This document shows positions 17,890 through 28,590 of a stretch of 64,000 nucleotides of DNA, piece by piece. Position 1 is the stretch's first letter. Each line of letters starts with the position of its first letter. The notes under the pieces are model-generated. The model searched no databases and had not been told where the DNA came from. It worked only from the letters and a program-made list of their open reading frames with translations. The translations under genes and the position numbers were made by a program. The stretch lies in assembly GCA_903939115.1 (NCBI GenBank), contig CAJAFV010000070.1, forward strand, positions 28,332 to 92,331, written 5' to 3'. Source of the DNA: an uncultured Geobacteraceae bacterium (lineage in GTDB: Bacteria > Desulfobacterota > Desulfuromonadia > Geobacterales > Pseudopelobacteraceae).

Positions 17890-20586
17890 TCATATCCCTG
17901 CCTTCTCCATATCAAGCGCGACCAGCTTCAACAACGTCTCGTCATCCATCTCGGTCAGCAAGGATTCCGCCCCTTCCAGCAATTCAGTCGCCATACCGGC
18001 CTTCGCAGCGATCAGTGCGTCGATCTTCTCCTCCACAGTTCCCTTGCAGACAAACTTGTGCACCATGACGTTTTTTTTCTGGCCGATACGGAAGGCGCGG
18101 TCGGTAGCCTGATTTTCGACCGCCGGATTCCACCAGCGGTCGAAGTGAATGACATGAGCGGCGGCGGTCAGATTGAGGCCGGAACCACCCGCTTTGAGGG
18201 AGAGTACAAAAAAGGGGGGACCATCCTCATGCTGAAAACGATCCACCAGCTTCTTGCGCTCAGACACCGGGGTGCCGCCATGCAGCACCAGACCGGGGCA
18301 GCCAAACAGAGTGGCCAGAAAGGAGGCTATCGGCGCTGTCATCTCCCGGAACTGGGTAAAAATCAGCACCTTTTCCTGACGCGACGCTATTTCTTCAGCC
18401 AGTTCGCGCAACCTGATAAACTTGCCGCTCCTCTCCTCGGCATAGTCGCCATCTCCGAGAGACTGGCCGGGGTGGTTACAGATCTGCTTGAAACGCATCA
18501 GAGAGGATAAAATCAGCCCCCTCCGCTTCATCCCTCCCTCCTGCTGTTCCTTCAGTGCCTCGGCCAGTTCCTTAACCGCCTGAGCGTACAACCGCGCCTG
18601 CGCCTTGCTGAGACCGCACCAGGCGGCCATCTCGACTTTGTCCGGGAGGTCACTGATGACGCTCCGGTCGCTCTTGAGACGCCGCAGAATGTACGGCTGC
18701 ACCAACGAACGCAACGGGGCGTAGGAAGGGGGTTCGCAACTTTCCATGGAAGAAACGAATTGTTTGAAACGGGATGCGTTGCCGAGCAGACCGGGACAGA
18801 TGAAGTCGAACAGCGACCAGAGATCGGAGAGCCTGTTTTCAATAGGGGTGCCGGTCAGGACGATGCGCGCCCGCCCGGTAAGGGACTTGACCGCCTTGGC
18901 CTGCTGTGTGCCCGGGTTTTTGATCGCCTGGGCTTCATCCAGCACGATCAGATTCCACGCCAACTTTCGCAGCCACTCCTGCCGTTGCAACATGCCGTAG
19001 GTGGTCAGCACCGCGTCGACTGATGTCAACGCCTCTTCGGGACCGGCGGCAATACGCTCCAGTTCCGTCCGCTCCATCTCTGACGGATGCAGAGATACGA
19101 CTTTCAGCGACGGTGCAAAACGCGAAAGTTCGCTCTTCCAGTTGGAGAGCAGCGACGCCGGCAGCACCAGCAGACTGGGTACTTTTTTTCCGGCGCGGCC
19201 CTTTTGTGCCAGCAGCAGCGAGATTACCTGAATGGTCTTGCCAAGTCCCATGTCATCGGCCAGACACGAGCCCAGGCCAAGCTCAGACAGGAACCAGAGC
19301 CAGTTGAGGCCGGTCTGCTGATAAGGGCGCAGAACGGCTTGTAACGAGGAACCGGCCTGCACTGCTGCCAGTCGGGCGGGCTCGCGCAATCCGGCAAGCA
19401 TCTCCCGCAGCCGGTCGCCAGCCTCCACAAAGGCCCAGCCGTTTTCATTGAGCATCGGGTCATTACCGGACAGGTCGCGCCGGGCACCGGCCAGAAGGCG
19501 CATCCCTTCGACAAACGACAGACCGTCCTCACCGGCTTCCGCCTCGACCCGCCGCCACTGATCGAGCGCCTCACGAAGCTTGTCGCCATCAACCTCAACC
19601 CACTGACCCCGCAGGAGCGCAAGTCCCTCCCCTGCCGTCGTCAATGCGGCGATCTCGTCCGGCGTAAGGTCGGCGCCGTCCAGGCTCAACTGCACCCTGA
19701 AATCAAGCAGAGCCCGCGCGGACAGAGCCTCACCGGTATTGGTGCCGATAACAACCTGCACACGGGGGCGGGGGCGTTTTTTCCACCAGTCCGGCAGACG
19801 CACGACAAGACCGCTCTCTTCCAGAAGCGGCACATCCTTCAGAAACGGATAGGCTTCTTCCGGCGTCCAGGCGAGCGGATGATAGATGTCACCGCTCTCC
19901 AGTAACTCCCGAACCCAGTCGCAGTTATTGCCGGCATAGTGAACCGGTTCCAGCAGACGCAGGAGCGCGGCGCGGTTATTGGCTCCGGCATATTCACCGA
20001 GCGCCTGATTGAGCGGAAGGTGCTGTGCGCGGGCATTCTTGCCGAGCCTCGGGATATAGGTCGCCATGAAGGCAAAGGGAAATTCGGGATCATTTTTGTT
20101 TTCAGCCAGATGGAAGCAGACCCGCCCCACCTGACGCCAGAGCGGCGCGTACCGGTGGAGGAAACCGGACAACCCCTCCGACTCTCCGGCAATAGATTCA
20201 AGCGCCCAGGCATCAAGGTCGCTCCAGATGGCACACAGAACATCGGGGGTGCAGTATTCCGCGCCCGGCATGGGGGGAATACTCAGGGTGAGATGGGCAA
20301 GAATAGCAGCATCGGGGAGAGGAAGCGGTTCAATACGTTCGGACGACGGCTGGTTCTGGCAGAGCTGCAGAAGGAAGCGGGTGCCAAAATCCCGCCAGAA
20401 CATCCAGGAGAGCGGCCAATCGGGAGCGGATTTTCCTCCGGCAAGGGATATGATCCCGGCAGACTGGCAAACAGCAAAGGACTTTTCAATCTCTCCGTTG
20501 CGGTCCGGAACGGAATTCGCTGATCCAACCGAATCCGGCGTTGATGTCATCAGCAGATGCCCTGAAGGGGTCAGGACAAGCGTCAC
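17890..20586 (-). CDS. SNF2-family DEAD/DEAH helicase-like ATPase
   Basis: An 898-residue Swi2/Snf2 ATPase. A bacterial SNF2-associated N-terminal region covers about residues 1-430. The ATPase core follows, with motif I DDMGLGKTIQ, motif II DEAQ, motif III LTGTPIENRL, and helicase C motifs VLIFTQFREM, GGSGLNLTAA and QATDRAFRIGQ. Such proteins move along double-stranded DNA and can displace bound proteins. Bacterial members commonly pair with SWIM proteins, as here. The start codon overlaps the stop of the peptide-binding protein gene by four bases (ATGA), so it is translationally coupled to a transporter gene, which is unexpected. Confidence 0.93.
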   Translation of the reverse strand: MTLVLTPSGHLLMTSTPDSVGSANSVPDRNGEIEKSFAVCQSAGIISLAGGKSAPDWPLSWMFWRDFGTRFLLQLCQNQPSSERIEPLPLPDAAILAHLTLSIPPMPGAEYCTPDVLCAIWSDLDAWALESIAGESEGLSGFLHRYAPLWRQVGRVCFHLAENKNDPEFPFAFMATYIPRLGKNARAQHLPLNQALGEYAGANNRAALLRLLEPVHYAGNNCDWVRELLESGDIYHPLAWTPEEAYPFLKDVPLLEESGLVVRLPDWWKKRPRPRVQVVIGTNTGEALSARALLDFRVQLSLDGADLTPDEIAALTTAGEGLALLRGQWVEVDGDKLREALDQWRRVEAEAGEDGLSFVEGMRLLAGARRDLSGNDPMLNENGWAFVEAGDRLREMLAGLREPARLAAVQAGSSLQAVLRPYQQTGLNWLWFLSELGLGSCLADDMGLGKTIQVISLLLAQKGRAGKKVPSLLVLPASLLSNWKSELSRFAPSLKVVSLHPSEMERTELERIAAGPEEALTSVDAVLTTYGMLQRQEWLRKLAWNLIVLDEAQAIKNPGTQQAKAVKSLTGRARIVLTGTPIENRLSDLWSLFDFICPGLLGNASRFKQFVSSMESCEPPSYAPLRSLVQPYILRRLKSDRSVISDLPDKVEMAAWCGLSKAQARLYAQAVKELAEALKEQQEGGMKRRGLILSSLMRFKQICNHPGQSLGDGDYAEERSGKFIRLRELAEEIASRQEKVLIFTQFREMTAPIASFLATLFGCPGLVLHGGTPVSERKKLVDRFQHEDGPPFFVLSLKAGGSGLNLTAAAHVIHFDRWWNPAVENQATDRAFRIGQKKNVMVHKFVCKGTVEEKIDALIAAKAGMATELLEGAESLLTEMDDETLLKLVALDMEKAGI

Positions 20587-22226
20587 GGCAGGTACACCTG
20601 TTCATTCTTCGGCACATACCAGCGGTTCTGGTTATGCCCAATGCCGGCCGGAGCAGGCTCAACACCCCGAATTCGCGAACTGACAACCGGGAGGGCATCC
20701 GGCACGTATAGGAACGTGTACGGCTGTTCCTCTGCCAGTATCTCCTGAATACGAAAATACGCTTGTTTGCGCTTGTTAATATCGAAGGTGTTGCGCCCTG
20801 CGATTAACAGGCGATCAACTTCCGTGTTATTGAAGCCGATAAAATTCAGTTCACCAGGCTTGTTCTTGCTGGAATGCCAGATATCATACATATCCGGATC
20901 CTGGGAGATACTCCAGGCGAGCATGACGACTTCAAAATTACCTTTATTGACAAACTCCTTCAGGAACGCCGCCCACTCGACAATCCGGATCTTGACGTCA
21001 ATCCCAACCTGACGCAGGCGCTGCTGAACGATCTGAGCAGTCATCAGGCGCTGTTGGTTTCCCTGGTTGGTCAGGATGGTAAATTTAAACGGCTTGCCAT
21101 CCTTTACCAGAATCCCGTCACTGTTTTTTTCCTTCCATCCGGCCTGTGCCAGCAACTCAACAGCATGCTTCGGGTCATAGCCGATATCTTTGACCGCCGG
21201 ATTATAAGCCCAGCGCCCCGGGACGATCGGGCCGTGAGCTTTTTGTCCCATGCCGAACAATACACCCTGAATCAACTCATCTTTGTTGATAGCGGCGGTC
21301 ATGGCCTGGCGGATACGTTTATCACCGAAAAGCGGATGGCGCAAATTATAGCCCATATACAGATAGTTGGATGACGGATATCGATATTTCTTGAAGCGGC
21401 TGGTAAAACTTTTTGCCGAGGTTTGACGCGCATACTGAACCGGTGACAGATTCATCAGGTCAATAGCGCCCGCCTTCAGCTCCATGTACATTGTTGAACT
21501 GTCGGGAATAATGCGATAGATAAAGCGATCTATATAGGGGCGCCCTTCGAAATACTCCTTGTTAGCTTCAAGCACGATTTTCTGACCGGACACCCACTCT
21601 TTGAAGCGGTACGGTCCTGTGCCGACCGGATTTCTCGCCAGGGGGCTTTTGGTAACATCCTTACCTTCCAGAAGGTGGGCAGGGAGGATATTCATCCCCC
21701 ATGACGCCAATGCCGGCGCAAACGGCTCTCCGTACGTCACTCGAATCGTAAAGTCATCGGGTGCCGCAATACTTTTGACCTGCTTGAAATCTTCAGCGTA
21801 TGCAGTGGGAGTTTTAGGATCGATCGTCACCTGATAGGTGTACAGGACATCTTTTGCCGTAAACGGGGCACCGTCATGCCACCTGACACCGTGATGCAGA
21901 TGGAACGTAATAGTGAGACCGTCTTTGGAAACATCAAACACTTCAGCAAGATCACCAACGATCTTAAGATTTTTGTCGTACTTGATGAGGCCGTTATAAA
22001 TCTGACCAGCAACCGCATGGGAAGAGGCATCTGTAGCAAGAAGCGGAATGAGTGTGGAAGCTTCGCCGATGGTTCCCTCAACAAGTGAATCACCGGTGGC
22101 AGGAACTGCCGGGGACGAAGCAGGTACGACGGGTGTGGTAGAATTCTCAGGAGGGCTGCATCCGGAAAAAAACACGCTGAACAACAGCGCCATCAGCAGG
22201 GAGCGCACACCTGGTGATGCCTTCAT
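20583..22226 (-). CDS. Peptide ABC transporter solute-binding lipoprotein (SBP_bac_5)
   Basis: Extracytoplasmic receptor of the peptide importer, 547 residues. It has a lipoprotein signal (lipobox FSGC at 20-23), a Pro/Ala/Thr linker, and then family-5 sequence such as EGTIGEASTLIPLL, IYNGLIKYD and the GPYRFKEWVSGQKIVLE region. It starts by four-base overlap with the TPR gene and ends by four-base overlap with SNF2. Its permeases oppB and oppC are about 4.6 kb downstream, behind the inserted cassette. Confidence 0.93.
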   Translation of the reverse strand: MKASPGVRSLLMALLFSVFFSGCSPPENSTTPVVPASSPAVPATGDSLVEGTIGEASTLIPLLATDASSHAVAGQIYNGLIKYDKNLKIVGDLAEVFDVSKDGLTITFHLHHGVRWHDGAPFTAKDVLYTYQVTIDPKTPTAYAEDFKQVKSIAAPDDFTIRVTYGEPFAPALASWGMNILPAHLLEGKDVTKSPLARNPVGTGPYRFKEWVSGQKIVLEANKEYFEGRPYIDRFIYRIIPDSSTMYMELKAGAIDLMNLSPVQYARQTSAKSFTSRFKKYRYPSSNYLYMGYNLRHPLFGDKRIRQAMTAAINKDELIQGVLFGMGQKAHGPIVPGRWAYNPAVKDIGYDPKHAVELLAQAGWKEKNSDGILVKDGKPFKFTILTNQGNQQRLMTAQIVQQRLRQVGIDVKIRIVEWAAFLKEFVNKGNFEVVMLAWSISQDPDMYDIWHSSKNKPGELNFIGFNNTEVDRLLIAGRNTFDINKRKQAYFRIQEILAEEQPYTFLYVPDALPVVSSRIRGVEPAPAGIGHNQNRWYVPKNEQVYLP

Positions 22227-23929
22227 TTTTCGCTATGCTCCCCTTTTAACTTATGCATCTTTTCAACAATTTCTTTACGTTCAGGAGCCAATTCCAGTGC
22301 TCTTTGATACTGCTTCAGAGCTTTCTTGATGATATGACGTGCGGCATACACATCTCCCAGGTGCTCAATGACCGTTGGATCATCATCAACGAGTGAAATA
22401 GCTTCTTCAAGAGCTTCGGTTGCTTCATCATACCGCTTGAGCTTAAAATAAGCCCAGCCAAGACTGTCAAGTATGAAAGCATCTTGCGGGCGGATTGCAA
22501 CCGCCTGTTTAATTAAGCTCAGAGCCTCCTCAAGATGAATCCCCATTTCGGCATACGAATAACCAAGATAATTGAGAGCCTGGGCATCTTTCGGATCAAG
22601 CTGCAAAACCTGCTTCATTTCATTGATCGATTCAGTCCGCTTGCCGAGTTTGTCCAACAGAACACCAACCCGAAAGTGAAAGCGCGGCTCTTTCAGAAAA
22701 TAGCGTTCATTTTCATGCAGTATATCCAGGGCGGCTTGAGGTCTGTCGATTGATTCGTACAGCGAGGATAAATTAAGATACAACTCAAGATTATGAGGGT
22801 TTGCGCTGATTTCATCCATAAGAACAGCGATGGCTGCCTCTACGTTACCCTGCTCTTTCAGTATCAGCGCTCTATGGCTGACAGCTTCATAAAACTGCGG
22901 CGAGTTTCGAGAGATCTTACTGAACTCCGCTAGGGCGTTACCAAGATCACCTTTTTCTTCGTACGCAATGCCACGATAGATCCGGATATTATCTGCAGTC
23001 GGGTCCTTATCAAGCATAGCGCCAAACACAGTGATGGCTTCGTCATATTGCTCAAGCTCAAGGTGAACCAGGCCGATTTTCCGGATTGTCTCCTGACCGC
23101 CCAAACTCGATTGCGCAGCGAGACGAAGATATTCAAGTGCCTCGGGAAAACGGCGCTGCTGGAGTAACAACTGGATCAGTCGCTGCAGTACGGCAGGACG
23201 CTGATCATCCTGGTCGACAAGTGACCGATAGGCCTCTATGGCCTCTGGATATTCACTTAAAGCCTCATGAGTTGCGGCTTTATCGATAACCGCCTGGTCA
23301 AATTCCGGGCGCAATTCAAGAACTTTGGCAAAATAACCAAGCGCATCACGGTAAAGCTTCATCTGGCTGTACGTACGTCCCAGATAATAATAGCCAAGTA
23401 CGGAATCCGGATTGAGTTTAACCAATGCCTTGAGGGTTGAAACCGCTTCCTCATACTCAAAAAGACGCGTCAGAGACAAGACAAGGTGCAGGTAGGCATC
23501 TTCTTTGGCAGGATCAAGCTTAACCGCCGTGCGCAAATAATCTACCGCTTCCCGGTCTTTTCCCGCCGCTGTCATCAGAACCCCTCCCAGGACATACGGA
23601 GGACGATAGGCAGGGTCGAGCGCGATAGCCTTGTTTATATATTCAAGAGCTTCCGGGATCTGGCCGATTTTGACCTTGATGTCAGCAATATCAGCGTGCA
23701 TAAGTGCTGAATCCGGTTCGAGCGATATGGCTTCACGCAGCAGGTTGAGGGCCGCCGGATAGTCTCCCTCGTTAACTGAAATACGTGATCGGGAAAAAAG
23801 GTACAGGGCACGGGCATGATTATCGCGAAACGCGGGAGCATCAGAAGCAATGTTTTCCGGAGTCGGAGCGACGCTGGCGCACGCAGTAAGCAGCAGGAGA
23901 AAAAGCAGAATAATCAGGCGCATATGCAT
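22223..23929 (-). CDS. TPR-repeat lipoprotein
   Basis: A 568-residue lipoprotein built almost entirely of tetratricopeptide repeats (about 12-14 copies of the 34-residue pattern, e.g. ALEYINKAIALDPAY and ALNYLGYSYAEMGIHLEEAL). The signal ends in lipobox LTAC at about residues 12-15, so it is likely anchored to an outer or inner membrane face in the periplasm, where it would scaffold proteins. The start is ATG 23929 (or 23923); the longer frame to 23977 lies before the signal sequence. It is the first gene of the minus-strand series leading to oppC. Confidence 0.88.
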   Translation of the reverse strand: MHMRLIILLFLLLLTACASVAPTPENIASDAPAFRDNHARALYLFSRSRISVNEGDYPAALNLLREAISLEPDSALMHADIADIKVKIGQIPEALEYINKAIALDPAYRPPYVLGGVLMTAAGKDREAVDYLRTAVKLDPAKEDAYLHLVLSLTRLFEYEEAVSTLKALVKLNPDSVLGYYYLGRTYSQMKLYRDALGYFAKVLELRPEFDQAVIDKAATHEALSEYPEAIEAYRSLVDQDDQRPAVLQRLIQLLLQQRRFPEALEYLRLAAQSSLGGQETIRKIGLVHLELEQYDEAITVFGAMLDKDPTADNIRIYRGIAYEEKGDLGNALAEFSKISRNSPQFYEAVSHRALILKEQGNVEAAIAVLMDEISANPHNLELYLNLSSLYESIDRPQAALDILHENERYFLKEPRFHFRVGVLLDKLGKRTESINEMKQVLQLDPKDAQALNYLGYSYAEMGIHLEEALSLIKQAVAIRPQDAFILDSLGWAYFKLKRYDEATEALEEAISLVDDDPTVIEHLGDVYAARHIIKKALKQYQRALELAPERKEIVEKMHKLKGEHSEK

Positions 23930-24058
23930 CGGGAAGTGGTTCCATTTCGAAGATAAATAAGTGAAAAAAACTAGCATAAATTAACATATTGGTCAAACGA
24001 TAATAATTATTTAAATGTTGCGGTTGACATCGGCCACGTACGGATAGAGTATGGGGCA

Positions 24059-25366
24059 ATGAATTCTACATTACTATATCTTTTTCTTGTACTGCTGTTG
24101 GTTGCCGCTAATGGTTTTTTTGTCGCGGCGGAGTTTTCCCTCGTCTCCGTTCGTCGTTCGCGGATAGCCTCTCTTGTTGAGAGCGGTGACGCTCGTGCGG
24201 TAACACTGCTTGAACTGCTCGACAACCTTAATTCGTACATTTCAGCAACTCAACTCGGCATTACCATGGCATCGTTAGCCTTAGGGTGGATTGGCGAACC
24301 GGCCCTCTCCAAATTACTGGAAATACCACTTCACGGCCTCGTTTCCAACGCTGTCCGTCACACCATAGCATTTGCCGGAGCCTTCACGATTATTACGTTT
24401 CTGCATATTGTTCTTGGTGAACTTGCACCGAAAACGTTAGCCCTTGATCGTTCCGAACGCATTGCATTAGCTGTTGCATGGCCGATGCACCTGTTTCATA
24501 CGCTGTTCAGTTGGCCGATACGCATGCTTGATTATGCCGGCAGAGGCACCGTCCGCATGCTCGGATTTCGCTGTTCGGATGAACATGCCAGCATATACAC
24601 AGTGGATGAGCTACGGCAAATCATCAGTACTTCTCACTCGAGCGGCACGCTGGAGGATGGTGAGCAGCAACTTCTTCACCGCATCTTTGAATTTTCAGAT
24701 TCGGAAGTTCAAGAAGTAATGATCCCTCGAAATGCCGTTACGGCCCTTCCTGACTCTGCCACCCTTGCTGAAACGCTGGACTCTTTTAATGCTCTCGGTT
24801 ACTCGCGCATTCCGGTCTTTAAGGAACAGATTGACGATATCATCGGCATTGTCGTCAGAAGAGATTTGGAACCATACCTTTCACTGCCTGAAGCGCCTGA
24901 TTTCAACCTGAATAATCTTATTCACACGCCGCATTTTATCCCGGCTAACGCTCAATTGAGTACCGCCTTGAAATTGATGCAGACAACCCGCACCCATATG
25001 GTTTTTGTTGTTGATGAATACGGCGGTTTTGAAGGCATCATAACCCTGGAAGATCTTCTTGAGGAGATAGTCGGGGAGATTGACGACGAGTTTGATGACG
25101 TATCCCCTGACCAATGCGTTGAGGATACTAATGGCTATCTGCTTGATGGTATGCTGACCGTGCGCGAGGTTAATCTGCGACTCAATCTCAATCTGCCTGA
25201 AGACGCTCCCTATACAACTATTGCCGGTTTTCTTCTTGCCCAGACCGGGCGACTGCTGCAGCAGGGTGAAAGCGTTCTGTTTGACAGTACTCGTTTCACT
25301 GTAGAAAGCGTTGACCGGAAAAGAATCCGTCGTGTCAGGGTTTTATCAGAGAGACCTATGCCGTGA
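24059..25366 (+). CDS. CNNM/CorC-type transporter-associated protein (HlyC/CorC family)
   Basis: Membrane protein of 435 residues. An N-terminal CNNM (DUF21) domain has three or four helices (1-190, including [20 protein letters not shown]), a CBS pair covers about 205-330 ([32 protein letters not shown]), and a CorC_HlyC domain covers 345-430. Family members are linked to Mg2+/Co2+ efflux or to membrane integrity. A TTGACA lies at 24024-24029, only 30 bases before the ATG, so the leader may be very short. The stop overlaps the GTG start of the AsmA gene. Confidence 0.9.
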   Translation: MNSTLLYLFLVLLLVAANGFFVAAEFSLVSVRRSRIASLVESGDARAVTLLELLDNLNSYISATQLGITMASLALGWIGEPALSKLLEIPLHGLVSNAVRHTIAFAGAFTIITFLHIVLGELAPKTLALDRSERIALAVAWPMHLFHTLFSWPIRMLDYAGRGTVRMLGFRCSDEHASIYTVDELRQIISTSHSSGTLEDGEQQLLHRIFEFSDSEVQEVMIPRNAVTALPDSATLAETLDSFNALGYSRIPVFKEQIDDIIGIVVRRDLEPYLSLPEAPDFNLNNLIHTPHFIPANAQLSTALKLMQTTRTHMVFVVDEYGGFEGIITLEDLLEEIVGEIDDEFDDVSPDQCVEDTNGYLLDGMLTVREVNLRLNLNLPEDAPYTTIAGFLLAQTGRLLQQGESVLFDSTRFTVESVDRKRIRRVRVLSERPMP

Positions 25367-28300
25367 GAATATCATCCCGCTTTGTCAAATTATCCGGCAT
25401 TCTTCTTGTTGCCTTCGCCACACTGGTCACCGCGACTGCGCTGTTTCTTCCCTATTTGCTTGATGTCAATGCCTACCGGAATGAGATTGTGACGGCTCTC
25501 CAACAAAGTCTTAATCGCCCGGTCAGCTTCAGTTCCGGATCTTTTACCTGGCATTTCGGCCCTTCTTTCAAGTTCAAGGAATTCATCGTGAAGGAGCACG
25601 ATGGCAAAGCAGATTTTATTACGGCCCGGCAGATAACCGTAACAGTGGCTCTATTGCCGTTATTGGAAAAGAAAATTGAGTTAAAGAACCTGATTCTGGA
25701 TGGTGCCACAATTTCACTCGTTCGAAGAGCAGACGGCACATTAAACATTGATGACTTGTTAAAACCGGGCGAAGACGCCGTAACTCTGGATTTTAAAAGA
25801 ATCAGTATAACGAAGGGAGAGCTCCGCTGGAGTGACCTGGCAGGGCGCAAAGAACCCTTTTCAGATTCGTTGCGCAATATCTCTTTTTCTGCAACCCATA
25901 TCGGGCGTGGCCAAAAGGGGCGTATGAAGTTGTCTGCTGATATCTCTGCAGCAAAAGGCACCCCTACTCGAATAGCTCTTTCGGGAGATCTGCAACTGCC
26001 GCCTGAGGGAATATCATTGCTGGAAACCGCTTTGGATTGCGATGTATCGGTAAAGCAGGTCGATATCGGAAGGTACTGGCACTACTTTGGGCGCTTTATC
26101 CCTTTTACCAATTCCGGGGGACGACTGGATGTTGTCACCAGTTTTAAGGGAAAGCCGCAGGATTTTGCCGCCAAAGGGAAGATTCAAATCAGTAGTGCAA
26201 CGGTGAACTGGCCAACTGTATTTCATGCCGTGCTGGCGCCTAAAGCGCTTCAGCTTGAATATACAGCTGCAGTTACAAAAGAGGTTATTTCCCTCTCCGC
26301 AATAGATCTGAGCATGGCAGGGTTCAGAATCAAGGGGAGTTTCCAGATGCAGGATTATTTGTCCAAAGATCCGCGTATTATTGCCCGGGCAAGCACCCCG
26401 TCAACATTCCGTTATGAAGATGTAAGACCGTATGTGCCGTATGGAATAATTGATAAAGACACTGCTGACTATATCGAAAACAAGATTACTACCGGTATAT
26501 TTAAACTTGATACCGGAGTTCTGGATGGGCGGATAAGCCAGATAGCCCACATGGAGATCGGGCAGAACTGTAATACTCTCATGATTCGCGGTCCGGTAGA
26601 GAAGGCAACGTTAAGTTACGGCCCCAAAGTCCCGACTTTCAATAACTTAAAGGGTATCATTGAATTAAAAGGTAAAAATTTTAACCTGGTCGGCATGACC
26701 GGAAACTTCGGCACCTCCCCTTTTTCACTGGATGGAGCAATTACAGAATACAATACCGATAAGCCGGCCGATTATCCCGTGAAAATGAGTATTTCACCGC
26801 ACGCGCCTGAAATGGCATGGCTGGCTAAATTAGCCGGAATTCCAATGCTTGAGTATGGCAACAGCTCATCGTTACTCCTTAACGGCAGCGGTCATTATTC
26901 TGCATACCGGTTAAATGGCGACTGGGATGTCAGCCAAGCGGCCTACTCGCTCCCCGGCTATGTCAATAAACCGCTCTTAACGCCGAACACACTCAGGTTC
27001 AATACCGTTATCGGGAAGGCTTCCACCAAGGTAACATCGGTGACCTATAATCTTCATCCGATGGTTATCAGCGGCAGCGGCCTGATTGGCTACGGAGAAC
27101 TGCCGTATTTAGGATTTGATCTCCATACTAACAAGTTTGCCATGAACGATGCTCTGCCGATTCTCTCGATGTGGAACAAACATAAACTTCAGGGGATGGT
27201 GCAGGCGCATATCAAAGGTGGCGGTGACCCGGATGATCTGAGCGCCATGGATTACTACGGCACTGTTGATCTTACCGGCTTCAGCCTCCTCCCGGACGAC
27301 CAGCTGAAACAGATGAGCGGCATTGCCGGTACAATCACCTTCAAAGGGAACAGCCTGGAAACGTCCAACATCACCTCCCGTTACGGCAGTTCGGCTCTTA
27401 CCATGAAAGTAGCCATTCCGAGTTTTAAAAGCCCTGAAGGGAATATACAACTTTCATCACCGCAACTCTTTCTACGCGATTTAAACCTTGCCGAAGGACG
27501 TCCGGAAGCAAGTGTCAGGAGGTTTAGTGCAAATTGCACACTGCATAAAGACTCAGTCACTCTGCACAGCTCCTCCGGAATGTTAAATTCGTCCAACTTC
27601 AGTCTGAGTGGTGTGTATGTAACCGGTCGTAATCGCCAGGCGACCATCTCAGTTATATCATCAAAACTCGATCTCGATGATCTGCGCATGTTTTCGACGC
27701 CACCGCGGAGTAATGACAAGCATCAAACTCCCGGCATGGATGTAAAACTGACGTTGAACGTAGAGTCCGGAAATTTCGGGAAAGTGACTTTCAGCAAATT
27801 GAATGCATCTGCACAGCAGGAGAAAGGGACTATTTACCTGCAGAGCATGACTGCAGGGCTGTTTGGTGGTCAATTAACAGCAAAAGGGAGAATAGCCCCG
27901 GGGGGAGAGCAGGGAGATCGCTATGACTTACACCTTGATATTTCCCGCGCCGATGCTGAAAAGCTTTTCGCAGCTCTCGACATAAGCAAGGAGGCTACCG
28001 GCACATTGTCGCTTCAAGGAGACCTTACGGCGCACGGCAACACTCTTCTGGATATAAAAAAGAGCGCTTTGGGGAATGTGCGGCTCAACATGGTTAATGG
28101 TGCACTCAGAAAATTCAATACACTTGCAAAAGTGTTTTCAATTTTAAATGTATCACAACTACTCAAATTCAAGCTGCCGGACCTCTCGTCGTACGGAATC
28201 CCCTACAGCAGCATTAAAGGGAGTTTCTCGATTAAGGACGGTATAATGGCCACTCAGGATCTTTTCATAACCAGCAGCGCCATCAATATATCGATTGTGG

Positions 28301-28590
28301 GAAATGCAAATATTGTTAAGGAAGAGTTGAATGTCACTCTCGGAGCGCAACCACTCCAAACCGTGGACAAGATAATCAACCGGATCCCTATCGTTGGCTG
28401 GCTGTTGACCGGCAAGGATAAGGACTTGTTAACTGCATACTTTGAGGCAAAAGGGAAATGGTCAAACCCTCAAGTCACGGCCATTCCGGTAAAATCAATG
28501 GGCAGGGGCATACTGAATATATTCATCAGAGCGTTTCAATTACCGGTGAAGCTGTTCACCGACACCGGAGAGGTTGTGTTAGGTCAGTAG
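25363..28590 (+). CDS. AsmA-family envelope protein
   Basis: A 1075-residue protein of the AsmA/TamB-like group, which forms long beta-groove bridges involved in outer-membrane lipid and protein homeostasis. It has one N-terminal membrane anchor (about residues 9-31), an AsmA N-terminal domain (DVNAYRNEIVTALQQSLNRPV), a long beta-rich middle, and an AsmA_2/DUF3971-like C-terminal region (LNMVNGALRKFNTLAKVFSI). GTG 25363 overlaps the previous stop as GTGA. The 3' end overlaps the convergent lpxC gene by seven bases, leaving no terminator between them. Pairing with lpxC fits an outer-membrane role. Confidence 0.88.
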   Translation: MRISSRFVKLSGILLVAFATLVTATALFLPYLLDVNAYRNEIVTALQQSLNRPVSFSSGSFTWHFGPSFKFKEFIVKEHDGKADFITARQITVTVALLPLLEKKIELKNLILDGATISLVRRADGTLNIDDLLKPGEDAVTLDFKRISITKGELRWSDLAGRKEPFSDSLRNISFSATHIGRGQKGRMKLSADISAAKGTPTRIALSGDLQLPPEGISLLETALDCDVSVKQVDIGRYWHYFGRFIPFTNSGGRLDVVTSFKGKPQDFAAKGKIQISSATVNWPTVFHAVLAPKALQLEYTAAVTKEVISLSAIDLSMAGFRIKGSFQMQDYLSKDPRIIARASTPSTFRYEDVRPYVPYGIIDKDTADYIENKITTGIFKLDTGVLDGRISQIAHMEIGQNCNTLMIRGPVEKATLSYGPKVPTFNNLKGIIELKGKNFNLVGMTGNFGTSPFSLDGAITEYNTDKPADYPVKMSISPHAPEMAWLAKLAGIPMLEYGNSSSLLLNGSGHYSAYRLNGDWDVSQAAYSLPGYVNKPLLTPNTLRFNTVIGKASTKVTSVTYNLHPMVISGSGLIGYGELPYLGFDLHTNKFAMNDALPILSMWNKHKLQGMVQAHIKGGGDPDDLSAMDYYGTVDLTGFSLLPDDQLKQMSGIAGTITFKGNSLETSNITSRYGSSALTMKVAIPSFKSPEGNIQLSSPQLFLRDLNLAEGRPEASVRRFSANCTLHKDSVTLHSSSGMLNSSNFSLSGVYVTGRNRQATISVISSKLDLDDLRMFSTPPRSNDKHQTPGMDVKLTLNVESGNFGKVTFSKLNASAQQEKGTIYLQSMTAGLFGGQLTAKGRIAPGGEQGDRYDLHLDISRADAEKLFAALDISKEATGTLSLQGDLTAHGNTLLDIKKSALGNVRLNMVNGALRKFNTLAKVFSILNVSQLLKFKLPDLSSYGIPYSSIKGSFSIKDGIMATQDLFITSSAINISIVGNANIVKEELNVTLGAQPLQTVDKIINRIPIVGWLLTGKDKDLLTAYFEAKGKWSNPQVTAIPVKSMGRGILNIFIRAFQLPVKLFTDTGEVVLGQ

